NCBI GenBank assembly: GCA_017473115.1
Contig: JAFUNC010000015.1
Span: 1-64,000, forward strand
DNA length: 64,000 nt
Source: Lachnospiraceae bacterium
Lineage (GTDB): Bacteria > Bacillota > Clostridia > Lachnospirales > Lachnospiraceae
Direction of reading: 5' to 3'
The notes beneath the pieces were generated by a model, which saw only the letters and a program-made list of their open reading frames with translations, did not search any database and was not told the origin of the DNA. Position numbers and translations under genes: made by a program. Position 1 is the stretch's first letter. Every line of letters begins with the position of its first letter. Below, one piece after another: positions 50,939-59,373 of the stretch.

Positions 50939-51238
50939 ATGTTTGACAATGTTTTGGAAATTATCCGAAAAGCGGGCATCTTTATGATTTTGGCTCAAAC
51001 AATATTGCATTTGTGCGTAAATGAATCCTACGAAAAATATATCAAAATGCTGGTGGGACTGATTACGGCAATTTTGTTGATTTTTCCGATATTTGAATTG
51101 ATAAAAGAAGACGGTTTTCAAGATTTTGAACAATACAGAAGTGAATATGAAGCGGAACTTCTGGGCGGAGCACCGGATTTTGAAACCATAAAAGAGAACG
51201 CGTGGAATGACTGGATGGAAGAGAATACCGGTATGTAA
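50939..51238 (+). CDS. spoIIIAF: Stage III sporulation protein SpoIIIAF, short form
   Basis: The 99-residue product has the two N-terminal membrane helices of SpoIIIAF (about 13-27 and 36-54, with ESYEKYIKMLVGLITAILLIFPIFELI) but only about 45 residues after them. Bacillus SpoIIIAF is about 206 residues, with a ring-building soluble domain at the C-terminus. That domain is absent here, and the 32 bases before spoIIIAG leave no room for a frameshifted remainder. It starts immediately after the spoIIIAE stop. Confidence 0.85.
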   Translation: MFDNVLEIIRKAGIFMILAQTILHLCVNESYEKYIKMLVGLITAILLIFPIFELIKEDGFQDFEQYRSEYEAELLGGAPDFETIKENAWNDWMEENTGM

Positions 51239-51270
51239 GATGAAACAGGAATAAGGAAGGTGGGCAAACT

Positions 51271-51837
51271 GTGAAGGCGGAGATAAAGGCTTTGTTGGAG
51301 AAGAAAAAGTGGAAAGGGAAGGATTTAATGATTGTGATTATCATAGTGGGAGCCCTGTGTGCCGTTCTTGCTTTTCCTACCGGTGAAAAAGATGAGATAA
51401 ATGTTGCAGAAGAAATTACCACGGAAGAGGAATTCTTATGTACGAATGACTATGAGACGGAATTGGAAAACCGTTTGGAAGAGATTTTATCACAAATGGA
51501 GGGGGTCGGCAGGGTTGAAGTCATGATTACCCTGGAAGCATCATCCAGGGAAGTTATAGAGAAAGATTTATCTGTCAGTGAAAATGTGAGTGGTGAGACT
51601 ATGGGGACGATATCCGATTCTTCCGTGTCAAAGGAGGAAGTTACGGTTTATTCCGATACTAATACGGGAAACGTACCTTATGTGGTGCAGGAAATATATC
51701 CTGAAGTAGAAGGGGTATTGGTTGTGGCAGAAGGTGGCGGTGACAGTTACGTAAATCTTGCAATTACGGATGCAATTCAGGCATTATTTGGAGTTGATGT
51801 ACATAAAATAAAAATAGTTAAAATGAATACAAATTAG
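51271..51837 (+). CDS. spoIIIAG: Stage III sporulation protein SpoIIIAG
   Basis: SpoIIIAG forms a large secretin-like ring in the space between mother cell and forespore. The 188-residue product starts at a GTG after GGAAGGTGGG, with a membrane helix (about 18-34) and a ring-building domain with LENRLEEILSQMEGVGRVEVMITLEAS and the YPEVEGVLVVAEGGGD block. A Ser/Val-rich insertion (about 100-130) lies between the beta strands, as in Bacillus. Length is slightly short but the domain is complete. Confidence 0.94.
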   Translation: MKAEIKALLEKKKWKGKDLMIVIIIVGALCAVLAFPTGEKDEINVAEEITTEEEFLCTNDYETELENRLEEILSQMEGVGRVEVMITLEASSREVIEKDLSVSENVSGETMGTISDSSVSKEEVTVYSDTNTGNVPYVVQEIYPEVEGVLVVAEGGGDSYVNLAITDAIQALFGVDVHKIKIVKMNTN

Positions 51838-51851
51838 AAGGGAAGAAAGTT

Positions 51852-52643
51852 GTGAAAAAAATATTTAAAAAAAATCAGATGATGATTGTTGCCCTTGCAC
51901 TTATGATTGCCGTAGCCGGATATTTAAATTTTGCCGGAAAAAACATTGAAGAAGAAACTGTGGCTTCCGGAGAGGAAAATACGGTTCTGGATGAAAACGG
52001 AGTTGCTCTGCTTGATATTTCGGATGAAGATATTGCAAGTTTGGACAGTGAGTATGTAGAAGTAAGCGATCAGTATACCGATGTTGTTATGGAAATGGAT
52101 GAGGACTTAAGTGCTTTTGTTTCGGAAACCGTAGACAGTGCCGATGTGGAAGCACAATTGGCAGAGGAAACTGCAGGCGAGGATGCGTTGGCTGAACTTT
52201 CTGCCGAAGATTCCGCTGAAACCCCGGAATTGGCCGAGAACGATGTGATTGACGAAGTGCCGGGGGAGGCTGTATTTACTTCTTCGGGCGCAATTAACAA
52301 TCTTGCGGATGCCAGACTTTTAAAAGAACAGACCCGGGCAAGAAACAAAGAGAATTTATTGGAAATCATTAATAATGAAACCTTAAATGAGGCTCAAAAA
52401 ACCGATGCGATTAACTCCATGATTGCATTGACGGATATTGCGGAGCGGGAAATGTCGGCAGAAATCCTTCTGGAGGCCAAAGGTTTTGATAATGCAGTCG
52501 TAAGTATTACGGGAAGCAGTGCAGATGTTTGCGTGGCGGTTTCCGAACTTTCAGAAGTGCAGTGTGCGCAGATTATCGATATTGTACAGCGTAAAACCGG
52601 TATTGTAGCGGAAAATATTGTGATTACACCGATTCAATCCTAA
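51852..52643 (+). CDS. spoIIIAH: Stage III sporulation protein SpoIIIAH
   Basis: SpoIIIAH is the mother-cell partner that binds SpoIIQ across the septum. The 263-residue product starts at a GTG after GGGAAG and has one membrane helix (about 9-25). A long acidic linker (about 30-140, very rich in Glu, Asp, Ala and Ser) follows, then the YscJ/FliF-like ring domain (about 155-263, with ARLLKEQTRARNKENLLEIINN and GFDNAVVSI). The acidic linker makes it longer than the 218 residues of Bacillus SpoIIIAH. It ends the operon. Confidence 0.93.
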   Translation: MKKIFKKNQMMIVALALMIAVAGYLNFAGKNIEEETVASGEENTVLDENGVALLDISDEDIASLDSEYVEVSDQYTDVVMEMDEDLSAFVSETVDSADVEAQLAEETAGEDALAELSAEDSAETPELAENDVIDEVPGEAVFTSSGAINNLADARLLKEQTRARNKENLLEIINNETLNEAQKTDAINSMIALTDIAEREMSAEILLEAKGFDNAVVSITGSSADVCVAVSELSEVQCAQIIDIVQRKTGIVAENIVITPIQS

Positions 52644-52658
52644 AAAGAATGGATGATT

Positions 52659-52686
52659 TTTACATAAATATGTGATAATATATTAA
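52659..52686 (+). promoter_or_regulatory. Candidate deoB promoter with overlapping palindrome
   Basis: TTTACA (52659-52664), spacing 16, TATTAA (52681-52686). ACATA-aa-TATGT (52662-52673) is a perfect palindrome overlapping the -35 and spacer, so it may be an operator. Confidence 0.4.
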
Positions 52687-52746
52687 ATTAGAGGGCAAGT
52701 GCCCATAATAGAAGTACGTGGATGAATAACAGAAAGGAAGTACTTT

Positions 52747-53898
52747 ATGAAGAGAGTTTTTTTGGTAGTACTGGACAGTTTTGGCATCGGTGAATTGCCG
52801 GATGCTGCAGAATATAATGATTTAGGCACAAATACGTTGCGCTCTGTATCTACAAGTCCGTATTTTCATATGCCGAATATGCAAAAACTTGGTTTTTTTA
52901 ACATTGACGGAGTGGAAGTCGGTAAAAAAACCGACAAGATAAAAGCAGTAATTGCAAGAATGAAAGAGGCTTCCAAGGGTAAGGATACCACAATCGGACA
53001 CTGGGAGATTGCGGGCCTGATTTCCGGGAAGCCTATGCCTGTTTATCCGAACGGATTTCCGCAGGAAGTAATAGATGAATTTGAGAAGAGAACCGGATGT
53101 AAGACTCTTTGTAATTTGCCGTATTCCGGAACGAAAGTCATCAATGATTATGGTGACGAACATGTAAAAACAGGTGCATTGATTGTTTATACATCGGCAG
53201 ACAGTGTGTTTCAGATTGCGGCCCATGAAGACGTGGTTCCCGTGGAGAAGTTATATGAATATTGTAAAATTGCAAGAGAACTTCTTCAGGGTGAGCATGG
53301 TGTAGGACGTGTGATTGCAAGACCTTTTATCGGAGAGAGCGGTAATTATACCCGTACCGCGAGAAGGCATGATTACTCTTTATTGCCTCCTAAGACCACG
53401 ATGCTTGATGTGTTAAAAGAAAAGGGTATGGATGTGCTTGCCGTAGGTAAAATCAATGATATTTTTGCAGGAAAAGGCATTACGGAATACGTGTATACCA
53501 CATCAAATGCAGACGGTATGGATAAAATGTTAAACTGGATGGAGCGGGATTTTAACGGTCTTTGTTTCGTGAATCTGGTGGATTTTGATATGCTTTACGG
53601 ACATCGTAACGATATTGAAGGGTATGCCAAGGCTTTGGCGGAGTTTGATGAAAGACTTCCCGAAATGCTGGAAAAGTTAGGTGATGAGGATGTGCTGATG
53701 ATTACAGCCGACCATGGGTGTGATCCCGGCTATGTTGAGTCCACAGACCACTCCAGAGAGCATACTCCGTTTGTGATGTATGGTCCGGCTCTTGAGCCTG
53801 CCAATATGGGTACAAGAGAAAGTTTTGCGGACATTGCAGCAACTACATTGGATTTGCTTGGTGTTAAGGGCGATATTGAGGGAGAATCCATGTTATAG
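52747..53898 (+). CDS. deoB: Phosphopentomutase
   Basis: DeoB interconverts ribose or deoxyribose 1- and 5-phosphates, linking nucleoside breakdown to the pentose phosphate pathway. The 383-residue product of the alkaline phosphatase superfamily starts RVFLVVLDSFGIGELPDA (metal Asp and nucleophile region) and has TTIGHWEIAGL with the conserved Thr, and RPFIGESGNYTRTARRHDYS. Near the end it has the metal ligands in VDFDMLYGHRND, TADHGCDPG and STDHSREHTP. It is monocistronic between spoIIIA and prfC, with no nucleoside phosphorylase gene nearby. Confidence 0.96.
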   Translation: MKRVFLVVLDSFGIGELPDAAEYNDLGTNTLRSVSTSPYFHMPNMQKLGFFNIDGVEVGKKTDKIKAVIARMKEASKGKDTTIGHWEIAGLISGKPMPVYPNGFPQEVIDEFEKRTGCKTLCNLPYSGTKVINDYGDEHVKTGALIVYTSADSVFQIAAHEDVVPVEKLYEYCKIARELLQGEHGVGRVIARPFIGESGNYTRTARRHDYSLLPPKTTMLDVLKEKGMDVLAVGKINDIFAGKGITEYVYTTSNADGMDKMLNWMERDFNGLCFVNLVDFDMLYGHRNDIEGYAKALAEFDERLPEMLEKLGDEDVLMITADHGCDPGYVESTDHSREHTPFVMYGPALEPANMGTRESFADIAATTLDLLGVKGDIEGESML

Positions 53899-53998
53899 AT
53901 GGATTTTTTAAAACATTTAATTTTAAATAATAATTTTATTTGCTAAAGAGCAGATGAAATAAAAAAATACAGACGATTTGGTTCGGAGGAAAAGAATT

Positions 53999-55594
53999 GT
54001 GAGCAACTTACAACATGAAGTAAACCGCAGAAGAACTTTTGCGATTATTTCCCACCCGGATGCGGGTAAAACAACATTGACGGAGAAATTTCTTTTATAC
54101 GGCGGAGCGATTAACCTTGCCGGCAGTGTAAAGGGAAAGGCAACTGCCAGACATGCGGTTTCTGACTGGATGGAAATTGAAAAAGAAAGAGGTATTTCCG
54201 TAACTTCTTCGGTTTTACAGTTTGAATATGACGGATATTGCATTAATATTCTGGATACACCGGGACATCAGGATTTCTCGGAAGATACGTATCGTACTTT
54301 GATGGCAGCGGATTCTGCGGTCATGGTAATTGATGCTTCCAAGGGTGTTGAAGCACAGACGAGAAAACTTTTTAAAGTTTGCAGTATGCGCGGTATTCCT
54401 ATTTTTACGTTTATTAATAAGTTGGACCGTGATGCAAATGATACCTTTGATTTATTGGATGAAGTGGAAAAAGAGTTAGGAATTGCTACCTGTCCCGTAA
54501 ACTGGCCTATCGGCAGCGGTAAAGCATTTAAGGGTGTTTATGACAGAGAAGCAAGAGAAGTGGTAATTTTCTCGGATACGGAAAAAGGTACTAAGGAAGG
54601 TCATACCGAACGTATTTCCGTAGATGAAAAGGACAAGTTGCTTGCTTATATCGGAGAAGAAGCATTTGCAACATTGTCAGACGAGATTGAACTTTTAGAC
54701 GGTGCCAGCGCGGAATTTGATTTGGAAAGAGTGCAGGAAGGTAAGTTGACTCCTGTATTCTTTGGTTCTGCTTTGCAAAACTTTGGTGTGGAAATCTTTT
54801 TGCAGAATTTTTTAAAGATGACAACAACACCTTTGGCACGTAAGGCAGATATCGGCGTGATTGACCCCTGTGAAAATGATTTCAGTGCTTTTGTTTTTAA
54901 GATTCAGGCAAATATGAATAAGGCACACCGTGACCGAATTGCCTTTATGAGAATCTGTTCCGGTAAGTTTGAAGCAGACAGAGAAGTGTTCCATATGCAG
55001 GGAAATAAAAGTATGCGTCTTTCACAGCCTCAGCAGATTATGGCCAGTGAACGTAAAATTCTGGACGAGGCATATGCCGGTGATATTATTGGTGTGTTTG
55101 ACCCCGGTATTTTCTCAATCGGTGATACGATTACTACTGCAAAGAATAAGTTCTTATACGATGGGATTCCTACCTTTGCACCGGAACATTTTGCCCGTGT
55201 GCGCCAGGTGGACACCATGAAACGTAAACAGTTTATGAAAGGTGTAACCCAGATTGCCCAAGAAGGTGCGATCCAGATTTTCCAAGAGTTTAACACCGGT
55301 ATGGAAGAAATTATCGTAGGTGTTGTAGGTGTGCTTCAGTTTGAAGTATTGAAGTACCGCTTGGAAAACGAATATAACGTGGAAATTAAATTAGAACCCT
55401 TGCCCTATGAACATATCCGCTGGGTTGAAAATAAGGACGAAGTGGATGTAGCCAAGATCGTGGGCACCTCGGATATGAAGAAGGTAAAAGATATGCGCGG
55501 TAATCCCTTGTTATTGTTTATCAATGCATGGAGTGTGGGCATGACTTTGGACCGAAATGACGGACTTGTTTTATCGGAATTTGGTCATGAATAA
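53999..55594 (+). CDS. prfC: Peptide chain release factor 3
   Basis: RF3 is the GTPase that removes RF1 and RF2 from the ribosome after peptide release. I choose the GTG at 53999, 9 bases after CGGAGG; the TTG at 53978 lies upstream of that site. The 531-residue product matches the usual length, with SHPDAGKTTLTEKF (P loop), KERGISVTSSVLQF (switch I), DTPGHQDFSEDTYRTL (switch II) and FINKLDRD, then domains II and III with EFNTGMEEIIVGVVGVLQFEVL. Many Firmicutes lack RF3, so its presence is notable but not unusual in Clostridia. Confidence 0.95.
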   Translation: MSNLQHEVNRRRTFAIISHPDAGKTTLTEKFLLYGGAINLAGSVKGKATARHAVSDWMEIEKERGISVTSSVLQFEYDGYCINILDTPGHQDFSEDTYRTLMAADSAVMVIDASKGVEAQTRKLFKVCSMRGIPIFTFINKLDRDANDTFDLLDEVEKELGIATCPVNWPIGSGKAFKGVYDREAREVVIFSDTEKGTKEGHTERISVDEKDKLLAYIGEEAFATLSDEIELLDGASAEFDLERVQEGKLTPVFFGSALQNFGVEIFLQNFLKMTTTPLARKADIGVIDPCENDFSAFVFKIQANMNKAHRDRIAFMRICSGKFEADREVFHMQGNKSMRLSQPQQIMASERKILDEAYAGDIIGVFDPGIFSIGDTITTAKNKFLYDGIPTFAPEHFARVRQVDTMKRKQFMKGVTQIAQEGAIQIFQEFNTGMEEIIVGVVGVLQFEVLKYRLENEYNVEIKLEPLPYEHIRWVENKDEVDVAKIVGTSDMKKVKDMRGNPLLLFINAWSVGMTLDRNDGLVLSEFGHE

Positions 55595-55619
55595 GGATAC
55601 TGATTTAAGGAGAAATTGA

Positions 55620-56966
55620 GTGAAGAAATACATTATCCTTTTAAGTGTTTGTATTTTGATTTTTGTAGGCCTGTTTGCGGTAACAAAGGTATTGGACGAG
55701 CGTGCCGGTGTCGGCAGCAATACTTCTGCAATTGCTGCGGGAACTTCCGGTGACAGCACCGGAAATGACCAATCGCTTTTAAACAGTATGCAGGGACAAG
55801 GGAATTCTTTGGAAGTGTCTGATGAAGGAACTTTTATCGATAATCCGGAAGGAACCCTTGTGAATCAGACCGCGGATACCGTATCGGCTAAACTTACGGC
55901 GGAAGATTGGCAGGCAAGGCAGTCTGCAGGAGTGACAAACAGTCAAATTGCCTTAACGATGCAAAAATGCAGTGGAATGTATGCCTATGATAATCTTCCG
56001 GCAGAACAGAAACAATTGTATGCGGAAATTTTACTGATATATCAGACGTTAAGCAAAGATGTGCCGCTGTGCAGCAATGAGGTTGCGGCTGTTGAGAAGG
56101 TTTCGTCCTGTGTTTTACTGGATCATCCTGAGATTTTTTATTCTGACGGATATTCTTACAATCAATATATGTTTGTGGGAACCGTACAAAAAATAACGTA
56201 TAGTCCCAACTACACCCTGACAAGGGAACAGATAGAAGAACGCAAAGCAATGGTCGAACAATATGCCACCGAATTTCTGAAAGAATTACCCGCTACAGCC
56301 ACGGACTACGATAAAGTCAAATATGTGTATGAAATGGTAATTTTAAATACAGAATATAATTTGGAGGCACCGGACAATCAGAATATATGCTCTGTCTTTT
56401 TGGGCAGGGAGTCGGTATGTCTTGGATATGCCAAGGCCGTGCAGTATTTGTTGCGGCAGGTTGGTGTGGAGTCCGTGGTGGTAACAGGTTCGGTAATTAC
56501 CGGCGAGGCACATGCCTGGAATTTGGTAAAAGTAAACGGACAATATTATTATGTGGATGCTACCTGGGGAGATGCCTCCTATATGATGGACAGCGGAGCG
56601 GGAGATGCTTTGGCCACAATCAATTATGATTATCTTAACATTACCACGCAGGATATTTCACATACACATATTATTGATAATCCCATTTCCGTGCCGAATT
56701 GTATGTCACAAATAGATAATTATTACGTAAAAGAAGGGTTGTATCTTAACAGTTTGGATGCACAAAGAATGGAAGAAATTTTTAAAACTGCATACAGTAC
56801 CGGTCAGGATTGCGTATCCATCCGGTGTTCCAGTCCGTTGGTTTATGGTAATTTTCAAAAAGATATGTTGGACAATCAACAGATTTTTAACTATTTGGGA
56901 AGCGGAACCACGACTCTGGCATACACAAGCAATGATAAATTGTATACTTATACATTTATGCTCTAA
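55620..56966 (+). CDS. Exported transglutaminase-like protein (possible wall or surface protease-fold enzyme)
   Basis: The 448-residue product starts at a GTG after AAGGAGAA and has an N-terminal membrane helix or signal (about 4-24), with a Ser/Gly-rich linker. A helical domain lies at about 100-230, and a transglutaminase-core domain (about 235-320) carries the triad C267 in RESVCLGYAKA, H298 in EAHAWNLV and D313 in YYYVDATWGD. The triad is complete, so a catalytic role is likely. Bacterial members act as proteases, wall-linked enzymes or cross-linkers, and I cannot choose. The last 100 residues are unassigned. It lies 25 bases after prfC and may be co-transcribed. Confidence 0.85.
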   Translation: MKKYIILLSVCILIFVGLFAVTKVLDERAGVGSNTSAIAAGTSGDSTGNDQSLLNSMQGQGNSLEVSDEGTFIDNPEGTLVNQTADTVSAKLTAEDWQARQSAGVTNSQIALTMQKCSGMYAYDNLPAEQKQLYAEILLIYQTLSKDVPLCSNEVAAVEKVSSCVLLDHPEIFYSDGYSYNQYMFVGTVQKITYSPNYTLTREQIEERKAMVEQYATEFLKELPATATDYDKVKYVYEMVILNTEYNLEAPDNQNICSVFLGRESVCLGYAKAVQYLLRQVGVESVVVTGSVITGEAHAWNLVKVNGQYYYVDATWGDASYMMDSGAGDALATINYDYLNITTQDISHTHIIDNPISVPNCMSQIDNYYVKEGLYLNSLDAQRMEEIFKTAYSTGQDCVSIRCSSPLVYGNFQKDMLDNQQIFNYLGSGTTTLAYTSNDKLYTYTFML

Positions 56967-56971
56967 AAGAC

Positions 56972-57000
56972 TAGGCAAAGTATTCAAAATTTGATATAAT
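56972..57000 (+). promoter_or_regulatory. Extended -10 promoter of the yqhY-nusB gene group
   Basis: TAGGCA (56972-56977), spacing 17, TATAAT (56995-57000) with TG at 56992-56993. Confidence 0.68.
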
Positions 57001-57065
57001 TTATGCAGTATAATTTGGAATAATTGCATATACAGATGTATGTTTGATAGAAGGAGGAAATCAAA

Positions 57066-57422
57066 ATGGCAAAAGAAGCAAGCGAAAAAATCGGGGCTGT
57101 CAGAATTGCAGATGATGTTGTACCCGTAATTGCAGCGTTAGCAGCGGCAGAAGTAGAAGGTGTGGTAAGCATCGACAATTCCCAGAATGATTTAATGAGC
57201 CGCATGGGTGTACGTAAGGCGCCCAAGGGTGTGAAGGTGGATATTATCGGAAGAACGGTTAAGGTAGATATGGCATTGGGCATTCATTCCGGCTATAAAG
57301 TACCTGAAACCTGCCGTGAAGTACAGGAAAAAGTAAAAACCGCAATTGAAACAATGACAAACCTTGAAGTTGTGGATGTAAATGTAAGAATTGCATCTGT
57401 TGTGGTTCCTACAGCAGAATAA
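57066..57422 (+). CDS. yqhY: Asp23/Gls24 family protein (YqhY-like)
   Basis: Asp23-family proteins are small, abundant proteins linked to the envelope. In Bacillus, YqhY sits before nusB and influences acetyl-CoA carboxylase. The 118-residue product has the family pattern GAVRIADDVVPVIAALAAAEVEGVVSI, then GRTVKVDMALGIHSGYKVPETCREVQEKVKTAIE and VDVNVRIASVVV. No membrane helix. Its position directly before nusB matches yqhY; the accBC genes found upstream in Bacillus are absent here. The gene symbol rests on family and position. The ATG follows AAGGAGG. Confidence 0.9.
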   Translation: MAKEASEKIGAVRIADDVVPVIAALAAAEVEGVVSIDNSQNDLMSRMGVRKAPKGVKVDIIGRTVKVDMALGIHSGYKVPETCREVQEKVKTAIETMTNLEVVDVNVRIASVVVPTAE

Positions 57423-57432
57423 AAATATGATA

Positions 57433-57456
57433 TGTCTCCCGCAAGGGAGGCATTTC
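57433..57456 (+). promoter_or_regulatory. Small hairpin between yqhY and nusB
   Basis: TGTCTCCC (57433-57440) pairs with GGGAGGCA (57445-57452), one G-T pair, with a stable GCAA tetraloop, then TTTCT. It may be a weak attenuator. Confidence 0.5.
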
Positions 57457-57471
57457 TATGATGGAGAGATT

Positions 57472-57870
57472 ATGGGCAGAAGAGAGCAGAGAGAGCAGAT
57501 TTTTAAATTGGTATTCCAGTTGGAATTCAATGATGTAAATGATATGCCGGAGCAGATGAAACTGTATCTGGAGCAGGAAGAAATACAGTCGGAAAAAGAT
57601 TGTACATACATTTCCGAGAAATTCCAAAAGGTGCAGGAGAAACTTTCGGAAATCGATGAAATGATTAATGCTACCGCAACCGGTTGGAAAACGGAACGTA
57701 TGGGTAAGGTTGACCTTGCCATTATTCGTTTGGCTGTATATGAAATCAAGTATGACGATTCCGTGCCCACTTCCGTTGCAATCAATGAAGCGGTGGAATT
57801 GGCAAAGAAATTCGGTCAGGATGAATCGTCTTCTTTTGTAAACGGTGTTTTGGCAAAGTTTTCGAAATAA
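57472..57870 (+). CDS. nusB: Transcription antitermination factor NusB
   Basis: NusB binds boxA RNA with S10 in antitermination of rRNA operons. I start at the ATG at 57472 after GGAGAG; the frame open from 57391 runs through yqhY and the hairpin. The 132-residue product is all helical, with GRREQREQIFKLVFQLEF at the start, KVDLAIIRLAVYEIKYDDSVPTSVAINEAVELAKKFG and SSSFVNGVLAKF at the end. Length is normal. It works with NusA, encoded at 32417. Confidence 0.96.
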   Translation: MGRREQREQIFKLVFQLEFNDVNDMPEQMKLYLEQEEIQSEKDCTYISEKFQKVQEKLSEIDEMINATATGWKTERMGKVDLAIIRLAVYEIKYDDSVPTSVAINEAVELAKKFGQDESSSFVNGVLAKFSK

Positions 57871-57888
57871 AAACGGGGAACAGGAATT

Positions 57889-59106
57889 ATGGCAAGTATT
57901 TATTCGGTAGGAAAACTGAATGAGTATATTCAAAAGATGTTTGAGCAGGACTATCTTTTAAGTAATGAAGTGTCGGTACGCGGTGAAGTCAGTAATTGTA
58001 AGTATCATTCTACCGGACATGTTTATTTTTCTTTGAAAGAAAGCGGTTCTGTGATTCCGTGTGTTATGTTTTCATCACATCGTCGAAATTTAAAGTTTAA
58101 AATGCAGGATGGACAGCAGGTAGTTGTAAAAGGTAAGGTTAATGTATTTGTCAGAGACGGTAAATATCAACTTTATGCTTCTCAGATACAACTGGACGGA
58201 GACGGTGAATTATATCTTGCGTTTGAGCAGTTAAAGGCACGTTTGGCCGCCGAAGGAATGTTTGATGCGGAATATAAAAGAAAGATTCCGCCGTATGTGA
58301 AAACAGTTGGCGTTGTAGCGGCGCCGACGGGTGCTGTTATAAGGGATATTATTACGGTGTCAAAGCGAAGAAATCCTTATGTTCAGGTCGTTTTGTATCC
58401 GGCAATTGTACAAGGAGATGGTGCGGCTCCAAGCATTATCCGGGGAATAGAGAAGTTGGAAGCTTATGGTGCTGATGTGATTATCGTTGGCCGCGGCGGA
58501 GGTACAATTGAGGAATTATGGGCTTTTAATGAAGAAGCCGTAGCACATGCGATTTTTCAGTGTGGCGTGCCGGTGATTTCAGCAGTGGGGCATGAGACCG
58601 ATTTTACCATTGCGGATTTTGTGGCAGATAAAAGAGCAGCAACACCAACGGAAGCGGCGGAATTTGCCGTAGGCGAGTTGGCGCAGACAGAGCGTTACAT
58701 GGAAGAGTATCGGAGACTTTTATACAAATCCATGGTAACCCATATTGAGCGTGCAAAGATGAAGAATCGCCTGATGAAACAAAAAATCCAAGGCGCATCA
58801 CCGGAGGCAAAGGTTCGCGAATATCGTATGACAAGTGCAAGATTTGCTGAATTGCTGGATCAAAGTATGAAGCATCAAATGATAGCAAAAAGAAACCGGT
58901 TCCAAATTCTGGTAGAGCGTGTGCATGCGGTTTCTCCCGTAAAACGATTAAACGGCGGTATGGCGTATCTTTCCGATTGTGACGGGAAGCGTATATCCGG
59001 TGTTACGAATATGAAGAACGGTGACGAACTTCGAATCCGTATGCGGGACGGCGAGGCCAAAGCAACGATTCAGGAAGTATATATTGGTGATGTAAGGGGA
59101 GAATAA
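57889..59106 (+). CDS. xseA: Exodeoxyribonuclease VII large subunit
   Basis: XseA is the catalytic subunit of exonuclease VII, which degrades single-stranded DNA. The 405-residue product has an N-terminal OB fold (about 10-100, with VRGEVSNCKYHSTGHVYFSLKE and VVKGKVNVFVRDGKYQLY). The catalytic domain has GVVAAPTGAVIRDIITVSKRRNP, the IIVGRGGGTIEELWAFNEE block and SAVGHETDFTIADFVADKRAATPTEAAE. A C-terminal coiled region binds XseB. folD, which lies between nusB and xseA in Bacillus, is absent here. xseB starts 2 bases after its stop. Confidence 0.97.
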   Translation: MASIYSVGKLNEYIQKMFEQDYLLSNEVSVRGEVSNCKYHSTGHVYFSLKESGSVIPCVMFSSHRRNLKFKMQDGQQVVVKGKVNVFVRDGKYQLYASQIQLDGDGELYLAFEQLKARLAAEGMFDAEYKRKIPPYVKTVGVVAAPTGAVIRDIITVSKRRNPYVQVVLYPAIVQGDGAAPSIIRGIEKLEAYGADVIIVGRGGGTIEELWAFNEEAVAHAIFQCGVPVISAVGHETDFTIADFVADKRAATPTEAAEFAVGELAQTERYMEEYRRLLYKSMVTHIERAKMKNRLMKQKIQGASPEAKVREYRMTSARFAELLDQSMKHQMIAKRNRFQILVERVHAVSPVKRLNGGMAYLSDCDGKRISGVTNMKNGDELRIRMRDGEAKATIQEVYIGDVRGE

Positions 59107-59108
59107 GA

Positions 59109-59354
59109 ATGTCAGAGAAAAAAACAGCAACATTGGAAGATAATTTTGCAAAAATAGAAGAAATCATTTTCGAACTGGAAAGAAAGGATATCAGTATTGA
59201 AGATGCTTTTCAAAAATACAGTGAAGGAATTATGCTTCTTAAACAATGTGATGAAAGTATCGACAAAGTAGAAAAGAAGGTTTTGAAACTGATGTCAGAT
59301 GGTTCTACGGAAACTTTTGCCGATATGGAAAAGGATAAGCATTTAACAGAGTAG
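59109..59354 (+). CDS. xseB: Exodeoxyribonuclease VII small subunit
   Basis: XseB coats the coiled arm of XseA and is needed for exonuclease VII assembly. The 81-residue product has the family pattern LEDNFAKIEEIIFELERKDISIEDAFQKYSEGIMLLKQCDESIDKVEKKVLKL. It starts 2 bases after the xseA stop with AGGGGA as binding site, so translation is coupled. Acidic C-terminus. Confidence 0.95.
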   Translation: MSEKKTATLEDNFAKIEEIIFELERKDISIEDAFQKYSEGIMLLKQCDESIDKVEKKVLKLMSDGSTETFADMEKDKHLTE

Positions 59355-59373
59355 TACAGGTGAGGATTTGACT

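Noticed and set aside
51239..51270. A frameshift explaining the short SpoIIIAF
   Set aside because: Only 32 bases separate its stop from spoIIIAG, too little to hold the missing domain.
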